Positions 6,938 through 12,581 of a stretch of DNA of 12,581 nucleotides are shown here, piece by piece. A program made the translations under genes and the position numbers. The notes beneath the pieces were generated by a model. The model was not told the DNA's origin, ran no database searches, and worked only from the letters and a program-made list of their open reading frames with translations. This stretch comes from an uncultured Clostridium sp. (GTDB taxonomy: Bacteria > Bacillota > Clostridia > Lachnospirales > Lachnospiraceae): assembly GCA_947253885.1 (NCBI GenBank), contig CAMYAO010000034.1:1-12581 (forward strand). The letters are read 5' to 3'. Position 1 is the first letter of the stretch. The number at the start of each line of letters is the position of its first letter.

Positions 6938-7891
6938 TTATTTATATTTATAAAATCCTTCACCGGCATTGATCCCTGTCTTTCCGGCATCAATGTAAGA
7001 CTTTAATTTTGCTGCAATTTTACCATGAACGGATTCCGGGTTCTTTGCATCCGGATAATTCATCATAATATTGTAAGCTGTAGTCAAACCTACAATATCC
7101 AAAATCTGAAACGGTCCCATAGGAGAACCAGTTCCCAGTCGCCATGCCAGATCAATCATTTCCGGCTCTGCCACTTCATTTACCAATAATGTCTGTCCGG
7201 CATTCAAAAAAGGTATTAGGAGGGAATTTAACAGATAGCCTGGCTGCTCCTTTAAGACTTTAATTGGAACCATTGCAATCTGCTCTGCAAATTCCACCAC
7301 CTGATCATAATATATCTGTTCTGTCTTATCATGTCCCATCACTTCAGCTGTATTACTTCTCCAAATATTATTTGCAAAATGTAATGCCAAATACCGATCC
7401 GGATATTTTACATAATCTCTAAACTGACTTGGAATCATAGAAGAAGAATTTGTTACTATAACTGTACGCTCTTCTACAATAGGCTCCAACTTCTGATAAA
7501 ACTCTATCTTCTGTTGCGGATTTTCCGCCATACTCTCAATAATCAGATCTGCTCCGGCAACTGCCTTTGCCAAATCCAGTTCATATTTCAAATTTTGATA
7601 TGCTTGATCCGCCTGTGTCTTTAACTCATCACATTTCTCTCTTGTTAAATTTGCTCCGTCCTGAATCAAACCGGCTGAAAATTTTGCATTCGGATTTCCG
7701 ATCAAACTCTTTGCCTCTTCCAATTCCTGTAAATATATTGAATGTAGTCTTTCAAATTTCGGTTTTGCTCTTTCAATAGATGCTTCACTTCTCAACCATA
7801 CGGTAACATCAAATCCTCTAAATGCTGACTGATATGCAATTTGACTTCCTAATACGCCACCACCTATCACTACAACTTTTTTAAAGCTCAT
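6938..7891 (-). CDS. 3-hydroxyacyl-CoA dehydrogenase family protein
   Basis: NAD-dependent oxidoreductases of this family interconvert 3-hydroxyacyl-CoA and 3-oxoacyl-CoA, a step of beta-oxidation and butyrate formation. This 317-residue protein has an N-terminal Rossmann fold with GGGVLG (10-15), catalytic candidates S150, H171, E183 and N222 at nearly the canonical spacing of Ser137/His158/Glu170/Asn208 in the human enzyme, and a C-terminal helical domain (GSPMGPFQILD). The usual HFFNP around the histidine is replaced by HFANNIWRSN, and an insertion-like, charged segment follows the Rossmann core, so the substrate may not be a standard acyl-CoA. Start: AAGGAGG lies 1 nt from ATG 7897 but 7 nt from ATG 7891, so I use 7891. 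It is monocistronic with its own promoter and terminator; no thiolase, crotonase or acyl-CoA dehydrogenase gene is nearby. Confidence 0.85.
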   Translation of the reverse strand: MSFKKVVVIGGGVLGSQIAYQSAFRGFDVTVWLRSEASIERAKPKFERLHSIYLQELEEAKSLIGNPNAKFSAGLIQDGANLTREKCDELKTQADQAYQNLKYELDLAKAVAGADLIIESMAENPQQKIEFYQKLEPIVEERTVIVTNSSSMIPSQFRDYVKYPDRYLALHFANNIWRSNTAEVMGHDKTEQIYYDQVVEFAEQIAMVPIKVLKEQPGYLLNSLLIPFLNAGQTLLVNEVAEPEMIDLAWRLGTGSPMGPFQILDIVGLTTAYNIMMNYPDAKNPESVHGKIAAKLKSYIDAGKTGINAGEGFYKYK

Positions 7892-7898
7892 AAACATT

Positions 7899-7905
7899 CC
7901 TCCTT
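7899..7905 (-). promoter_or_regulatory. Ribosome binding site that decides the dehydrogenase start
   Basis: A full AAGGAGG is followed by A, a first ATG (7897), TTT and a second in-frame ATG (7891). Only the second has a workable 7-nt spacing. Confidence 0.7.
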
Positions 7906-7938
7906 GAAACTACCTGTGCGATTAAATTTTATACAATT

Positions 7939-7967
7939 ATTCTATCTCTCTTTCATCACTTCGTCAA
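7939..7967 (-). promoter_or_regulatory. Promoter of the dehydrogenase gene
   Basis: On the minus strand TTGACG (7962-7967) and TAGAAT (7939-7944) have a 17-bp spacer. The start near 7932 gives a leader of about 40 nt. It points away from the zinc-ribbon gene promoter at 8051-8079; about 80 bp of AT-rich DNA separates the two. Confidence 0.65.
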
Positions 7968-8050
7968 TCATTGCTTTTTTTAGCAGATACAACTATTAGT
8001 TTTAGCTTACTATTTTTGTATAAATTCTTTATAAATTTTCTTTCAATCCC

Positions 8051-8079
8051 TTGTTGCATTATCTTAAAACATCTATAAT
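8051..8079 (+). promoter_or_regulatory. Promoter of the zinc-ribbon gene
   Basis: TTGTTG (8051-8056) and a perfect TATAAT (8074-8079) are separated by 17 bp. The start codon follows about 33 nt downstream. Confidence 0.65.
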
Positions 8080-8112
8080 TTAAAAAAAGATATTACGAAT
8101 AAGGAGGAAAAA

Positions 8113-8556
8113 ATGGATTTATTTAACAAAATTTCAAACACACTCAAAACTGCTGGTCAAGATAGTATTACAAAAGCAAAAGAGATCAAAAATACGACAA
8201 AACTTACATTAGAGATTAAAGAAGCCGAAGGCAAAATCACACAGCTCTACAAAGAATTGGGACACCGGTATTACGAACTTCATAAGGATAATGACAATGC
8301 TGATTTTCCTCAGATTCAGGAGATTTCCGATTTGTTCACTACAATTGAGGAACTGAAAGCCGAGCGAATCAAAGCAAAAGGAAATTCCATCTGTCCGTCC
8401 TGTGAAGCAGAAGTAAAAGAAGACGACGTATTTTGTCCTCAATGCGGAAAAAAAGTTCCGAGAGAAAATATGGAAAATCCTGTAAATGAAGATTCCCCAG
8501 AAGAAACACCTATCGATGTAACTGCAGTCGTAGAAGATATTCCAAAAGAAGACTAG
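8113..8556 (+). CDS. Coiled-coil and zinc-ribbon protein of unknown function
   Basis: A 147-residue soluble protein with no signal peptide or membrane segment. Residues 1-30 look amphipathic and basic, 30-90 are charged and probably helical or coiled coil (E-I-K-E-A-E-G-K-I-T-Q-L-Y-K-E-L-G), 94-112 form a four-cysteine zinc ribbon (C94, C97, C108, C111; CPSC and CPQC), and 113-147 are an acidic, proline- and glutamate-rich tail. Such helix-plus-zinc-ribbon proteins are common in Clostridia and have no settled function; the ribbon suggests binding to protein or nucleic acid rather than catalysis. AAGGAGG (8101-8107) lies 5 nt before the ATG. There is no terminator between its stop codon and the tyrS promoter, which begins 3 nt later, so its transcript must run into the tyrS T-box leader. 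Confidence 0.8.
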   Translation: MDLFNKISNTLKTAGQDSITKAKEIKNTTKLTLEIKEAEGKITQLYKELGHRYYELHKDNDNADFPQIQEISDLFTTIEELKAERIKAKGNSICPSCEAEVKEDDVFCPQCGKKVPRENMENPVNEDSPEETPIDVTAVVEDIPKED

Positions 8557-8559
8557 TTC

Positions 8560-8588
8560 TTGACATCCATTTTTAAAGCCCTTATACT
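8560..8588 (+). promoter_or_regulatory. Promoter of the tyrS T-box leader
   Basis: A perfect TTGACA (8560-8565) and TATACT (8583-8588) are separated by 17 bp. Transcription would start near 8595, just before the T-box stem I region. Confidence 0.8.
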
Positions 8589-8607
8589 AACATTTATTAA
8601 TAATAAA

Positions 8608-8854
8608 AGGCGAAGAAGGAAAAAAGTAGGTGAATGACCGCCTCCAGAGAGATGTCGGTTGCTGCAAGACATCGGTAAGGAGTTCATTGAATACATTCCG
8701 GAGCTTTGTACTGAACTCATAGTAGGCTACAACGTTTTGCACTCGTTACGTGCCAAGTATTTATACTTACTGAGGTTGACAATGCGAGTTGTCAATAAAA
8801 AAAGGTGGTAACACGTGGTTTATCCTCGTCCTTTTACTAGGGCGAGGTTTTTTT
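8608..8854 (+). promoter_or_regulatory. Tyrosyl T-box riboswitch
   Basis: This leader senses uncharged tRNA-Tyr and turns tyrS transcription on when tyrosine charging falls. Visible parts in order: stem I base GTAG (8626-8629) pairing with CTAC (8727-8730); the AGAGAGATG motif (8646-8654) and distal stem GATGTC/GACATC; the specifier codon TAC (8709-8711) followed by TGAAC; the conserved AGTAGGCTACAACG (8721-8734); short linker hairpins (AAGTAT/ATACTT and TTGAC/GTCAA); and the T-box GGTGGTAACACG (8804-8815). Its TGGT bulge is complementary to the ACCA end of a tRNA with discriminator A, as tRNA-Tyr has. AAAGG (8801-8805) can pair with CCTTT (8830-8834) as antiterminator, excluding the terminator at 8824-8854. 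Outer boundaries are approximate. Confidence 0.95.
8824..8854 (+). terminator. T-box regulated terminator
   Basis: CCTCGTCC (8824-8831) pairs with GGGCGAGG (8840-8847), with one U-G pair and an 8-nt loop, followed by seven Ts (8848-8854). Its 5' arm overlaps the 3' strand of the antiterminator, as expected for a T-box switch. Confidence 0.92.
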
Positions 8855-8905
8855 CGTCCTAACATATGGAACTAACAACTTTATTTCATTATGGAAAGGA
8901 AGACA

Positions 8906-10135
8906 ATGACAGTTTATGATGAATTAGTTGCCCGCGGTCTCATTGCTCAGGTAACAGACGAAAAGGAAATTAAAGAACTTATCAACAACGGAAAGGCAAC
9001 TTTCTATATCGGATTTGATCCCACTGCCGACAGCCTTCATGTCGGACACTTCATGGCACTCTGCTTAATGAAACGGCTTCAAATGGCCGGCAACAAACCG
9101 ATTGCTCTGATTGGAGGCGGAACTGCCACAATCGGCGATCCTTCCGGTCGAACTGATATGAGACAGATGATGACAAATGAAACAATCCAACATAACGTAG
9201 ATTGTTTTAAAAAACAGATGGCTCGTTTTATTGACTTTTCTGATGATAAGGCATTACTGGTGAACAATGCCGATTGGCTACTCAATTTAAACTATGTAAA
9301 TGTTCTGCGTGAAGTAGGTCCTCATTTTTCTGTAAACCGTATGTTAACTGCAGAATGTTATAAACAGCGCATGGAAAAAGGTCTTAGCTTTTTAGAATTC
9401 AATTATATGATCATGCAAAGCTATGACTTCTATAAATTATTCCGGGATTATAACTGCAATCTTCAGTTCGGCGGTGATGACCAATGGTCTAATATGCTCG
9501 GAGGCACAGAACTGATCCGACGTAAATTAGGAAAAGATGCCTATGCTATGACCATTACTCTATTACTGAATTCCGAAGGAAAGAAGATGGGAAAAACGCA
9601 ATCCGGTGCTGTATGGCTTGATCCTGAAAAAACTTCTCCATTTGAGTTCTATCAGTATTGGAGAAATGTAGGTGATGCCGATGTGCTGAAATGTCTCCGT
9701 ATGCTTACCTTCCTTCCTTTAGAGCAGATTGACGAAATGGATCAATGGGAGGGTGCACAATTAAACACAGCTAAGGATATTCTTGCATTTGAATTGACTG
9801 CACTTGTTCACGGAGAGGACGAGGCACAAAAGGCAAGAGATGCCTCTAAGGCTCTCTTTTCTACAGGCAATGCTGCTGATATGCCGACCTGTGAAATATC
9901 ATCTGAGCATCTTCGTGACGGCAATATTGATATCATGGGCTTGCTTGTTGCCAGTGAACTTTGTAAAAGCCGCTCAGAAGCACGCCGTGCTGTAGAACAG
10001 GGAGGCGTTGCCGTAAACGGTGAAAAAATTTCCGATATCTCCACTTCTTATATTCCTGCAGATATTCAAAAAAAGGATTTCATTTTGCGAAGAGGAAAGA
10101 AAAATTTCCGAAAAATTATTTTTCAGGATTCTTAA
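8906..10135 (+). CDS. tyrS: Tyrosyl-tRNA synthetase
   Basis: Class I synthetase that charges tRNA-Tyr, acting as a dimer. The 409 residues carry HVGH (45-48) and KMGKT (227-231, the TyrS form of KMSKS). The tyrosine-pocket residues Y34, D78, Y167, Q171, D174 and Q193 correspond to those of the Bacillus stearothermophilus enzyme. An S4 RNA-binding domain closes the protein (about 345-405; SRSEARRAVEQGGVAVNG). An in-frame ATG at 8891 has no ribosome site, while AAAGGAAG (8895-8902) lies just before ATG 8906, giving MTVYDELVARG, the usual family start. It is a single-gene unit controlled by the T-box leader directly upstream and closed by a strong bidirectional terminator. Confidence 0.97.
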   Translation: MTVYDELVARGLIAQVTDEKEIKELINNGKATFYIGFDPTADSLHVGHFMALCLMKRLQMAGNKPIALIGGGTATIGDPSGRTDMRQMMTNETIQHNVDCFKKQMARFIDFSDDKALLVNNADWLLNLNYVNVLREVGPHFSVNRMLTAECYKQRMEKGLSFLEFNYMIMQSYDFYKLFRDYNCNLQFGGDDQWSNMLGGTELIRRKLGKDAYAMTITLLLNSEGKKMGKTQSGAVWLDPEKTSPFEFYQYWRNVGDADVLKCLRMLTFLPLEQIDEMDQWEGAQLNTAKDILAFELTALVHGEDEAQKARDASKALFSTGNAADMPTCEISSEHLRDGNIDIMGLLVASELCKSRSEARRAVEQGGVAVNGEKISDISTSYIPADIQKKDFILRRGKKNFRKIIFQDS

Positions 10136-10138
10136 TAG

Positions 10139-10181
10139 AAAAAATGACGTATTATCTTATCAAAGATAGTGCGTCATTTTT
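10139..10181. terminator. Bidirectional terminator between convergent tyrS and exporter genes
   Basis: AAAAATGACG (10140-10149) pairs with CGTCATTTTT (10172-10181), and the stem continues inward for eight more pairs including two G-U pairs, leaving a 6-nt loop. T-tracts lie on both strands (five on plus, six on minus), so it can serve tyrS and the convergent exporter gene. Confidence 0.9.
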
Positions 10182-10246
10182 CTATATGTTCTCAACTTAT
10201 CGGGCGATTTTCTCTTCAAAATAACCGCCTATAATTCAAATATCTT

Positions 10247-11524
10247 TTATTTATTTCTATAAAACTCTCTTTTTGCCTTATTATATCGAATTCCGTCCTG
10301 AATAAATTTCATGGTTCTGGTACTGATAATATATCCGATTAAAAATCCCAACTCTATCCCACTTAATGCCCAACAAAAGCTTGTTCCTGCACTGCTGAAC
10401 TGTGACATATCGCCTTGAATCAACCCGGAAATACAACGATACAGTGACCCTCCGGGCAAGAGAGGAATTACTAACGGGATCAAAAAAATATTGGCAGGTG
10501 CTTTTTCAATTCTTGCCGCAATCTCTGAATAAAGTACAATTATAAAGGCAGCTATTGCATTGGCAAAAAAAGAATTCTCCGACAAATGATACGAAAGCAA
10601 AAAAACGAACCAAGCCAGACCACCGCCGATTGTTACCGAGATTAATCTCTGTTTCTTTATATGAAAATAAACAGAAAAGCCGAATGTACCTATAAATGCA
10701 TAAAGAATTTGCAATCCATACGGAATAGAATTTATCTCAAGCTCCGGAATAGAAACGGTCACGAATCCGGTACTTCTATATGCCATAAAAAAACCTACTG
10801 TCATAGAAAGTGTGATCACAATCGCTTCCACTAAACGGTGCAACCCGGTAACAACATCCTGATTAATAATATCTTTTATCGCATTACAAACCGCTAAAGT
10901 CGGAATAAACAGGAACACTACTCCAATCATAATCTTATCCACATGCTCCCCTATGCCCAAACGAACAAACATGATACACAGCCAACCGCTGATTAAACTC
11001 CCAAACATCGTATAAACAATGGTATTCATATGTGGTGACTTTAAAAATCGCTCAAAGGCAAATACTCCCAATGCAATGATTCCTGCAATCAAACCATCTA
11101 ACAGAGATCCTCCAAAAAACATAGTCATAGAGCTTACACCTAAAAAATAGCACAGTGCATCAAACCAATTTCTTTTTAAACTGATATCAATCTGCTTCAT
11201 TCCCTCTCTAAATTCTTTGAGAGTAGGAACCGTAGCACACACCCTTCTCGCCAATCCGTTATAAAGTTCCAATTTTCTTAAATTTGTACCATATCCCACA
11301 ATATGTTTACTTTGAGTTAAAATCCGGCCCTTTTCCCACTTTGCCGAAACTAAAATCAGAGAAGATATTGTAAAAACCTCTATTTCTGTTGCACCATATG
11401 CCTCCACAACTCTTGTTACAGTATCTTCCACTCTTCTTACATCTGCACCTGCAAGTATCATTTTTCTACCTAATTCTAAAGCACAGTCCAACATATCCTG
11501 CTGTTCATATATCGATGCAACCAT
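10247..11524 (-). CDS. Threonine/serine exporter ThrE family protein, fused YjjP-YjjB form
   Basis: A 425-residue polytopic membrane protein. Residues 1 to about 115 are a soluble domain (DCALELGRKMILAGADVRRVEDT) typical of the ThrE/YjjP family, followed by about five hydrophobic segments; a second block of about five (from about 285) matches the YjjB/ThrE_2 family. In enteric bacteria and many Firmicutes these are two genes; here they are fused as in Corynebacterium ThrE, which exports threonine and serine by proton motive force. YjjPB instead exports succinate, so the cargo is uncertain. I chose ATG 11524; an in-frame TTG at 11545 would add seven residues but has no ribosome site, and the site before 11524 (ATGGTAGA) is itself weak. 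The leader holds two related palindromes (11550-11623). Single-gene unit between two terminators. Confidence 0.87.
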   Translation of the reverse strand: MVASIYEQQDMLDCALELGRKMILAGADVRRVEDTVTRVVEAYGATEIEVFTISSLILVSAKWEKGRILTQSKHIVGYGTNLRKLELYNGLARRVCATVPTLKEFREGMKQIDISLKRNWFDALCYFLGVSSMTMFFGGSLLDGLIAGIIALGVFAFERFLKSPHMNTIVYTMFGSLISGWLCIMFVRLGIGEHVDKIMIGVVFLFIPTLAVCNAIKDIINQDVVTGLHRLVEAIVITLSMTVGFFMAYRSTGFVTVSIPELEINSIPYGLQILYAFIGTFGFSVYFHIKKQRLISVTIGGGLAWFVFLLSYHLSENSFFANAIAAFIIVLYSEIAARIEKAPANIFLIPLVIPLLPGGSLYRCISGLIQGDMSQFSSAGTSFCWALSGIELGFLIGYIISTRTMKFIQDGIRYNKAKREFYRNK

Positions 11525-11549
11525 TTTTCTACCATCACTTTGCAAAAGC

Positions 11550-11583
11550 GATACATTTTTTTAATGAAAAATATATCACAAAT
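11550..11583. repeat. Palindromic repeat copy 1 in the exporter leader
   Basis: This 34-bp element matches the copy at 11590-11623 at 28 of 34 positions. Its centre is a T-run facing an A-run around TAAT. It ends 26 bp upstream of the exporter start codon. Confidence 0.55.
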
Positions 11584-11589
11584 CGGAGT

Positions 11590-11623
11590 GATACATTTTC
11601 CTTATGGAAAACATACCACAAAT
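11590..11623. repeat. Palindromic repeat copy 2 in the exporter leader
   Basis: TTTTCC (11596-11601) and GGAAAA (11606-11611) are perfect inverted arms around TTAT; outer bases GTG and CAC extend the symmetry. It starts exactly 40 bp (about four helical turns) from copy 1, as expected for cooperative binding of two regulator dimers. Confidence 0.55.
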
Positions 11624-11644
11624 ACATAATCATTTTTCCACTTA

Positions 11645-11653
11645 AGTATAGCA
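11645..11653 (-). promoter_or_regulatory. Extended -10 promoter of the exporter gene
   Basis: On the minus strand TGC-TATACT forms an extended -10. The -35 position falls inside the preceding terminator stem (TAGGCA) and is poor. A start near 11638 would place both palindromes inside the transcribed leader. Confidence 0.4.
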
Positions 11654-11659
11654 AAGTAC

Positions 11660-11692
11660 AAAAAAAATGCCTACTATTTGTAGGCATTTTTT
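11660..11692 (-). terminator. Intrinsic terminator of the flavodoxin gene
   Basis: AAAAAATGCCTAC (11662-11674) and GTAGGCATTTTTT (11680-11692) form a perfect 13-bp stem with a 5-nt loop, followed on the minus strand by eight Ts. It lies 88 bp beyond the stop codon; the DNA between holds only a weak hairpin. Confidence 0.88.
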
Positions 11693-11779
11693 CGACGTGA
11701 GAATAACAATACATTATGAAATTTATCCTAAAGAATCACTCCGCGTTTGAGGTGATGCGAAGAATTCTTAGAACCGTTT

Positions 11780-12208
11780 TTATAAACCTGCCAAAGTTTT
11801 TCCGGCAGCTTTGCAAGCTTCTACTGCGTCATCATCCGGTGTTTCATTTGCAATAACACCCTCTCCTCCCACAACAGTCGCTCCTGCTCCTGTCATACGA
11901 TCTGTCCATGTACGCATCCACTCACCATCGCCCCATCCGTAAGAACCGAATAAAACGATTTGTTTTCCTGAAACTTTTCCTTCAATAGAAGCAACAAAAT
12001 CTTCCATTGACTCATCAAGCTCTTCTGCTCCCATAGATGGGCAACCTAAAGCAAATCCAGGCTGTGCTAAAATGTCATCTGCATTAGCACTATCCACTTC
12101 TACAACTTCTACTTCAGCACCTGCATCTTTTGCACCTGCTCCAATAGCATCTGCCATAGCTTGTGTATTTCCTGTTCCACTCCAATAAACAACATATACT
12201 TTCTGCAT
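11780..12208 (-). CDS. Flavodoxin, short-chain
   Basis: A 142-residue FMN electron carrier that can replace ferredoxin, often when iron is scarce. The phosphate loop WSGTGNTQ (9-16), the GCPSMGAEEL loop with M59, and GSYGWGDGEWM (88-98) with W92 match clostridial flavodoxins, where the Met-Gly loop and this Trp flank the isoalloxazine ring. The length is that of the short-chain class, and the protein is strongly acidic and alanine-rich. AGGAGG lies 8 nt before ATG 12208. It is a single-gene unit: its promoter (12252-12280) is covered by a TTAGC/GCTAA palindrome and by TACTAAGT boxes, so it looks tightly regulated, and terminators bound it on both sides. The electron-transfer partner cannot be inferred from the neighbours. 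Confidence 0.95.
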   Translation of the reverse strand: MQKVYVVYWSGTGNTQAMADAIGAGAKDAGAEVEVVEVDSANADDILAQPGFALGCPSMGAEELDESMEDFVASIEGKVSGKQIVLFGSYGWGDGEWMRTWTDRMTGAGATVVGGEGVIANETPDDDAVEACKAAGKTLAGL

Positions 12209-12238
12209 ATTTATTTCCTCCTGGGATTTTTATATTTG

Positions 12239-12252
12239 TTAGCCTTAGCTAA
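12239..12252. promoter_or_regulatory. Candidate operator over the flavodoxin start site
   Basis: TTAGC (12239-12243) and GCTAA (12248-12252) are inverted around CTTA, at the predicted transcription start and touching the -10 box, where a bound repressor would block polymerase. The half-site loosely resembles the TTAGG of DtxR/IdeR metal-dependent repressors; that link is an inference. Confidence 0.4.
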
Positions 12253-12280
12253 TAATAATATATAGTTGCTACTAAGTCAA
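12252..12280 (-). promoter_or_regulatory. Promoter of the flavodoxin gene
   Basis: On the minus strand TTGACT (12275-12280) and TATTAT (12252-12257) have an exact 17-bp spacer. The -35 is embedded in TTGACTTAGTA, so it shares bases with one TACTAAGT box. The leader is about 37 nt. Confidence 0.75.
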
Positions 12281-12363
12281 GTAATAATTACCTAACATTA
12301 TGAATTATTTTAAAAACATACTGTTACTTAGTATTATTTGTATGATAACAAACTATACTAAGT
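12270..12363. repeat. Three TACTAAGT boxes upstream of flavodoxin
   Basis: TACTAAGT occurs at 12270-12277 and 12356-12363 and inverted at 12326-12333. The last two form a 9-bp inverted repeat (ACTTAGTAT ... ATACTAAGT, 20 nt apart), and the first overlaps the flavodoxin -35. Three copies of one octamer in under 100 bp suggest a shared regulator site. Confidence 0.45.
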
Positions 12364-12412
12364 GGTAACTTACTTATATAAATTAATGTTGTTTTTCAAC
12401 ATTTTTCTCCAC

Positions 12413-12440
12413 AAAAAAAAGAGAAACAAATTGTTTCTCT
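12413..12440 (-). terminator. Intrinsic terminator of the tRNA cluster
   Basis: AGAGAAAC (12420-12427) and GTTTCTCT (12433-12440) form the stem around AAATT, followed on the minus strand by eight Ts. It lies 7 bp beyond the tRNA-Cys 3' end. Confidence 0.85.
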
Positions 12441-12446
12441 TATCTC

Positions 12447-12518
12447 AGGCGTCGGCCGGATTTGAACCGGCGCATAGAGGTGTTGCAGACCTTTGCCTTA
12501 CCACTTGGCTACGACGCC
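12447..12518 (-). tRNA. tRNA-Cys (GCA)
   Basis: A complete 72-nt cloverleaf: acceptor GGCGTCG/CGACGCC, 3-bp D stem GCC/GGC, anticodon GCA (12484-12486) in loop CTGCAAC, 5-nt variable loop, T arm GCCGG-TTCAAAT-CCGGC and discriminator U, the cysteine identity base. The CCA end is not encoded. The outermost anticodon-stem pair (27-43) is an A-C mismatch. Confidence 0.96.
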
Positions 12519-12528
12519 ATATCTATAA

Positions 12529-12581
12529 TGACCCCGACGGGAATCGAACCCGTGTTACCGCCGTGAAAGGGCGATGTCTTA
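12529..12581 (-). tRNA. tRNA-Glu (TTC), 3' part
   Basis: The right edge cuts the gene in the D arm. Visible are the anticodon TTC (12565-12567) in loop CTTTCAC, the anticodon stem CCGCC/GGCGG, the T arm ACGGG-TTCGATT-CCCGT, the 3' acceptor strand CGGGGTC and discriminator A. CCA is not encoded. It lies 10 bp upstream of tRNA-Cys in the same cluster. Confidence 0.92.

Noticed and set aside
11735..11756. Weak inverted repeat ATCAC/GTGAT after the flavodoxin gene
   Set aside because: Only five solid pairs and no T-tract follow; the strong terminator at 11660-11692 is the real end.
12385..12403. Hairpin AATGTTG/CAACATT followed by Ts on plus, looking like a plus-strand terminator
   Set aside because: No plus-strand gene lies upstream of it, and on the minus strand it has no T-run; the tRNA terminator at 12413-12440 already explains the unit end.
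1..12581. CRISPR array, insertion sequence, prophage or toxin-antitoxin module
   Set aside because: No regularly spaced repeats, transposase or integrase motifs, or paired small toxin/antitoxin genes were seen on either strand.

Overview
The window is AT-rich chromosomal DNA from a low-GC Gram-positive anaerobe, most likely a Clostridia/Lachnospiraceae-type Firmicute. I infer this from strong AAGGAGG-type ribosome sites, near-consensus TTGACA-17-TATAAT promoters, a tyrosyl T-box riboswitch, a clostridial-type short flavodoxin, tRNAs without an encoded CCA, and the metG-tatD-rsmA operon order. Most genes lie on the minus strand; only a zinc-ribbon gene and tyrS are on plus. Nearly every transcription unit ends in a clear intrinsic terminator, so unit boundaries can be read directly.

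Left part (1-3103): the first 48 codons of a four-carbon acid sugar kinase (DUF1537/OtnK type) run off the left edge, with a good promoter and a 25-bp palindrome upstream. A probable decayed gene (323-735) follows, then a TRIC/UPF0126 membrane protein and a DEAD-box RNA helicase with a DbpA-type RNA-binding tail. The helicase promoter overlaps the rsmA stop codon, so an intrinsic terminator lies inside the helicase 5' leader. This is the most interesting regulatory arrangement here.

Middle (3216-8556): metG, tatD and rsmA form one minus-strand operon with almost no spacing. They cover methionyl-tRNA synthetase, a TatD nuclease and the 16S rRNA dimethyltransferase. Upstream is a stand-alone 3-hydroxyacyl-CoA dehydrogenase-family gene with its own promoter and terminator, transcribed divergently from a small coiled-coil/zinc-ribbon protein gene.

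Right part (8557-12581): tyrS has a consensus promoter and a complete T-box leader (UAC specifier, UGGU tRNA-pairing bulge, terminator). It converges on a fused ThrE-type (YjjP+YjjB) amino-acid exporter gene. The exporter leader holds two diverged copies of a 34-bp imperfect palindrome at a 40-bp pitch. A flavodoxin gene follows, whose promoter carries a TTAGC/GCTAA palindrome over the start site and three TACTAAGT boxes. The window ends in a minus-strand tRNA cluster (tRNA-Glu, tRNA-Cys) and its terminator.

I saw no CRISPR array, insertion sequence, prophage or toxin-antitoxin locus. The genes are mostly translation housekeeping with a few metabolic and transport genes. Any novelty lies in the regulatory DNA between genes, not in an unknown multi-gene system.
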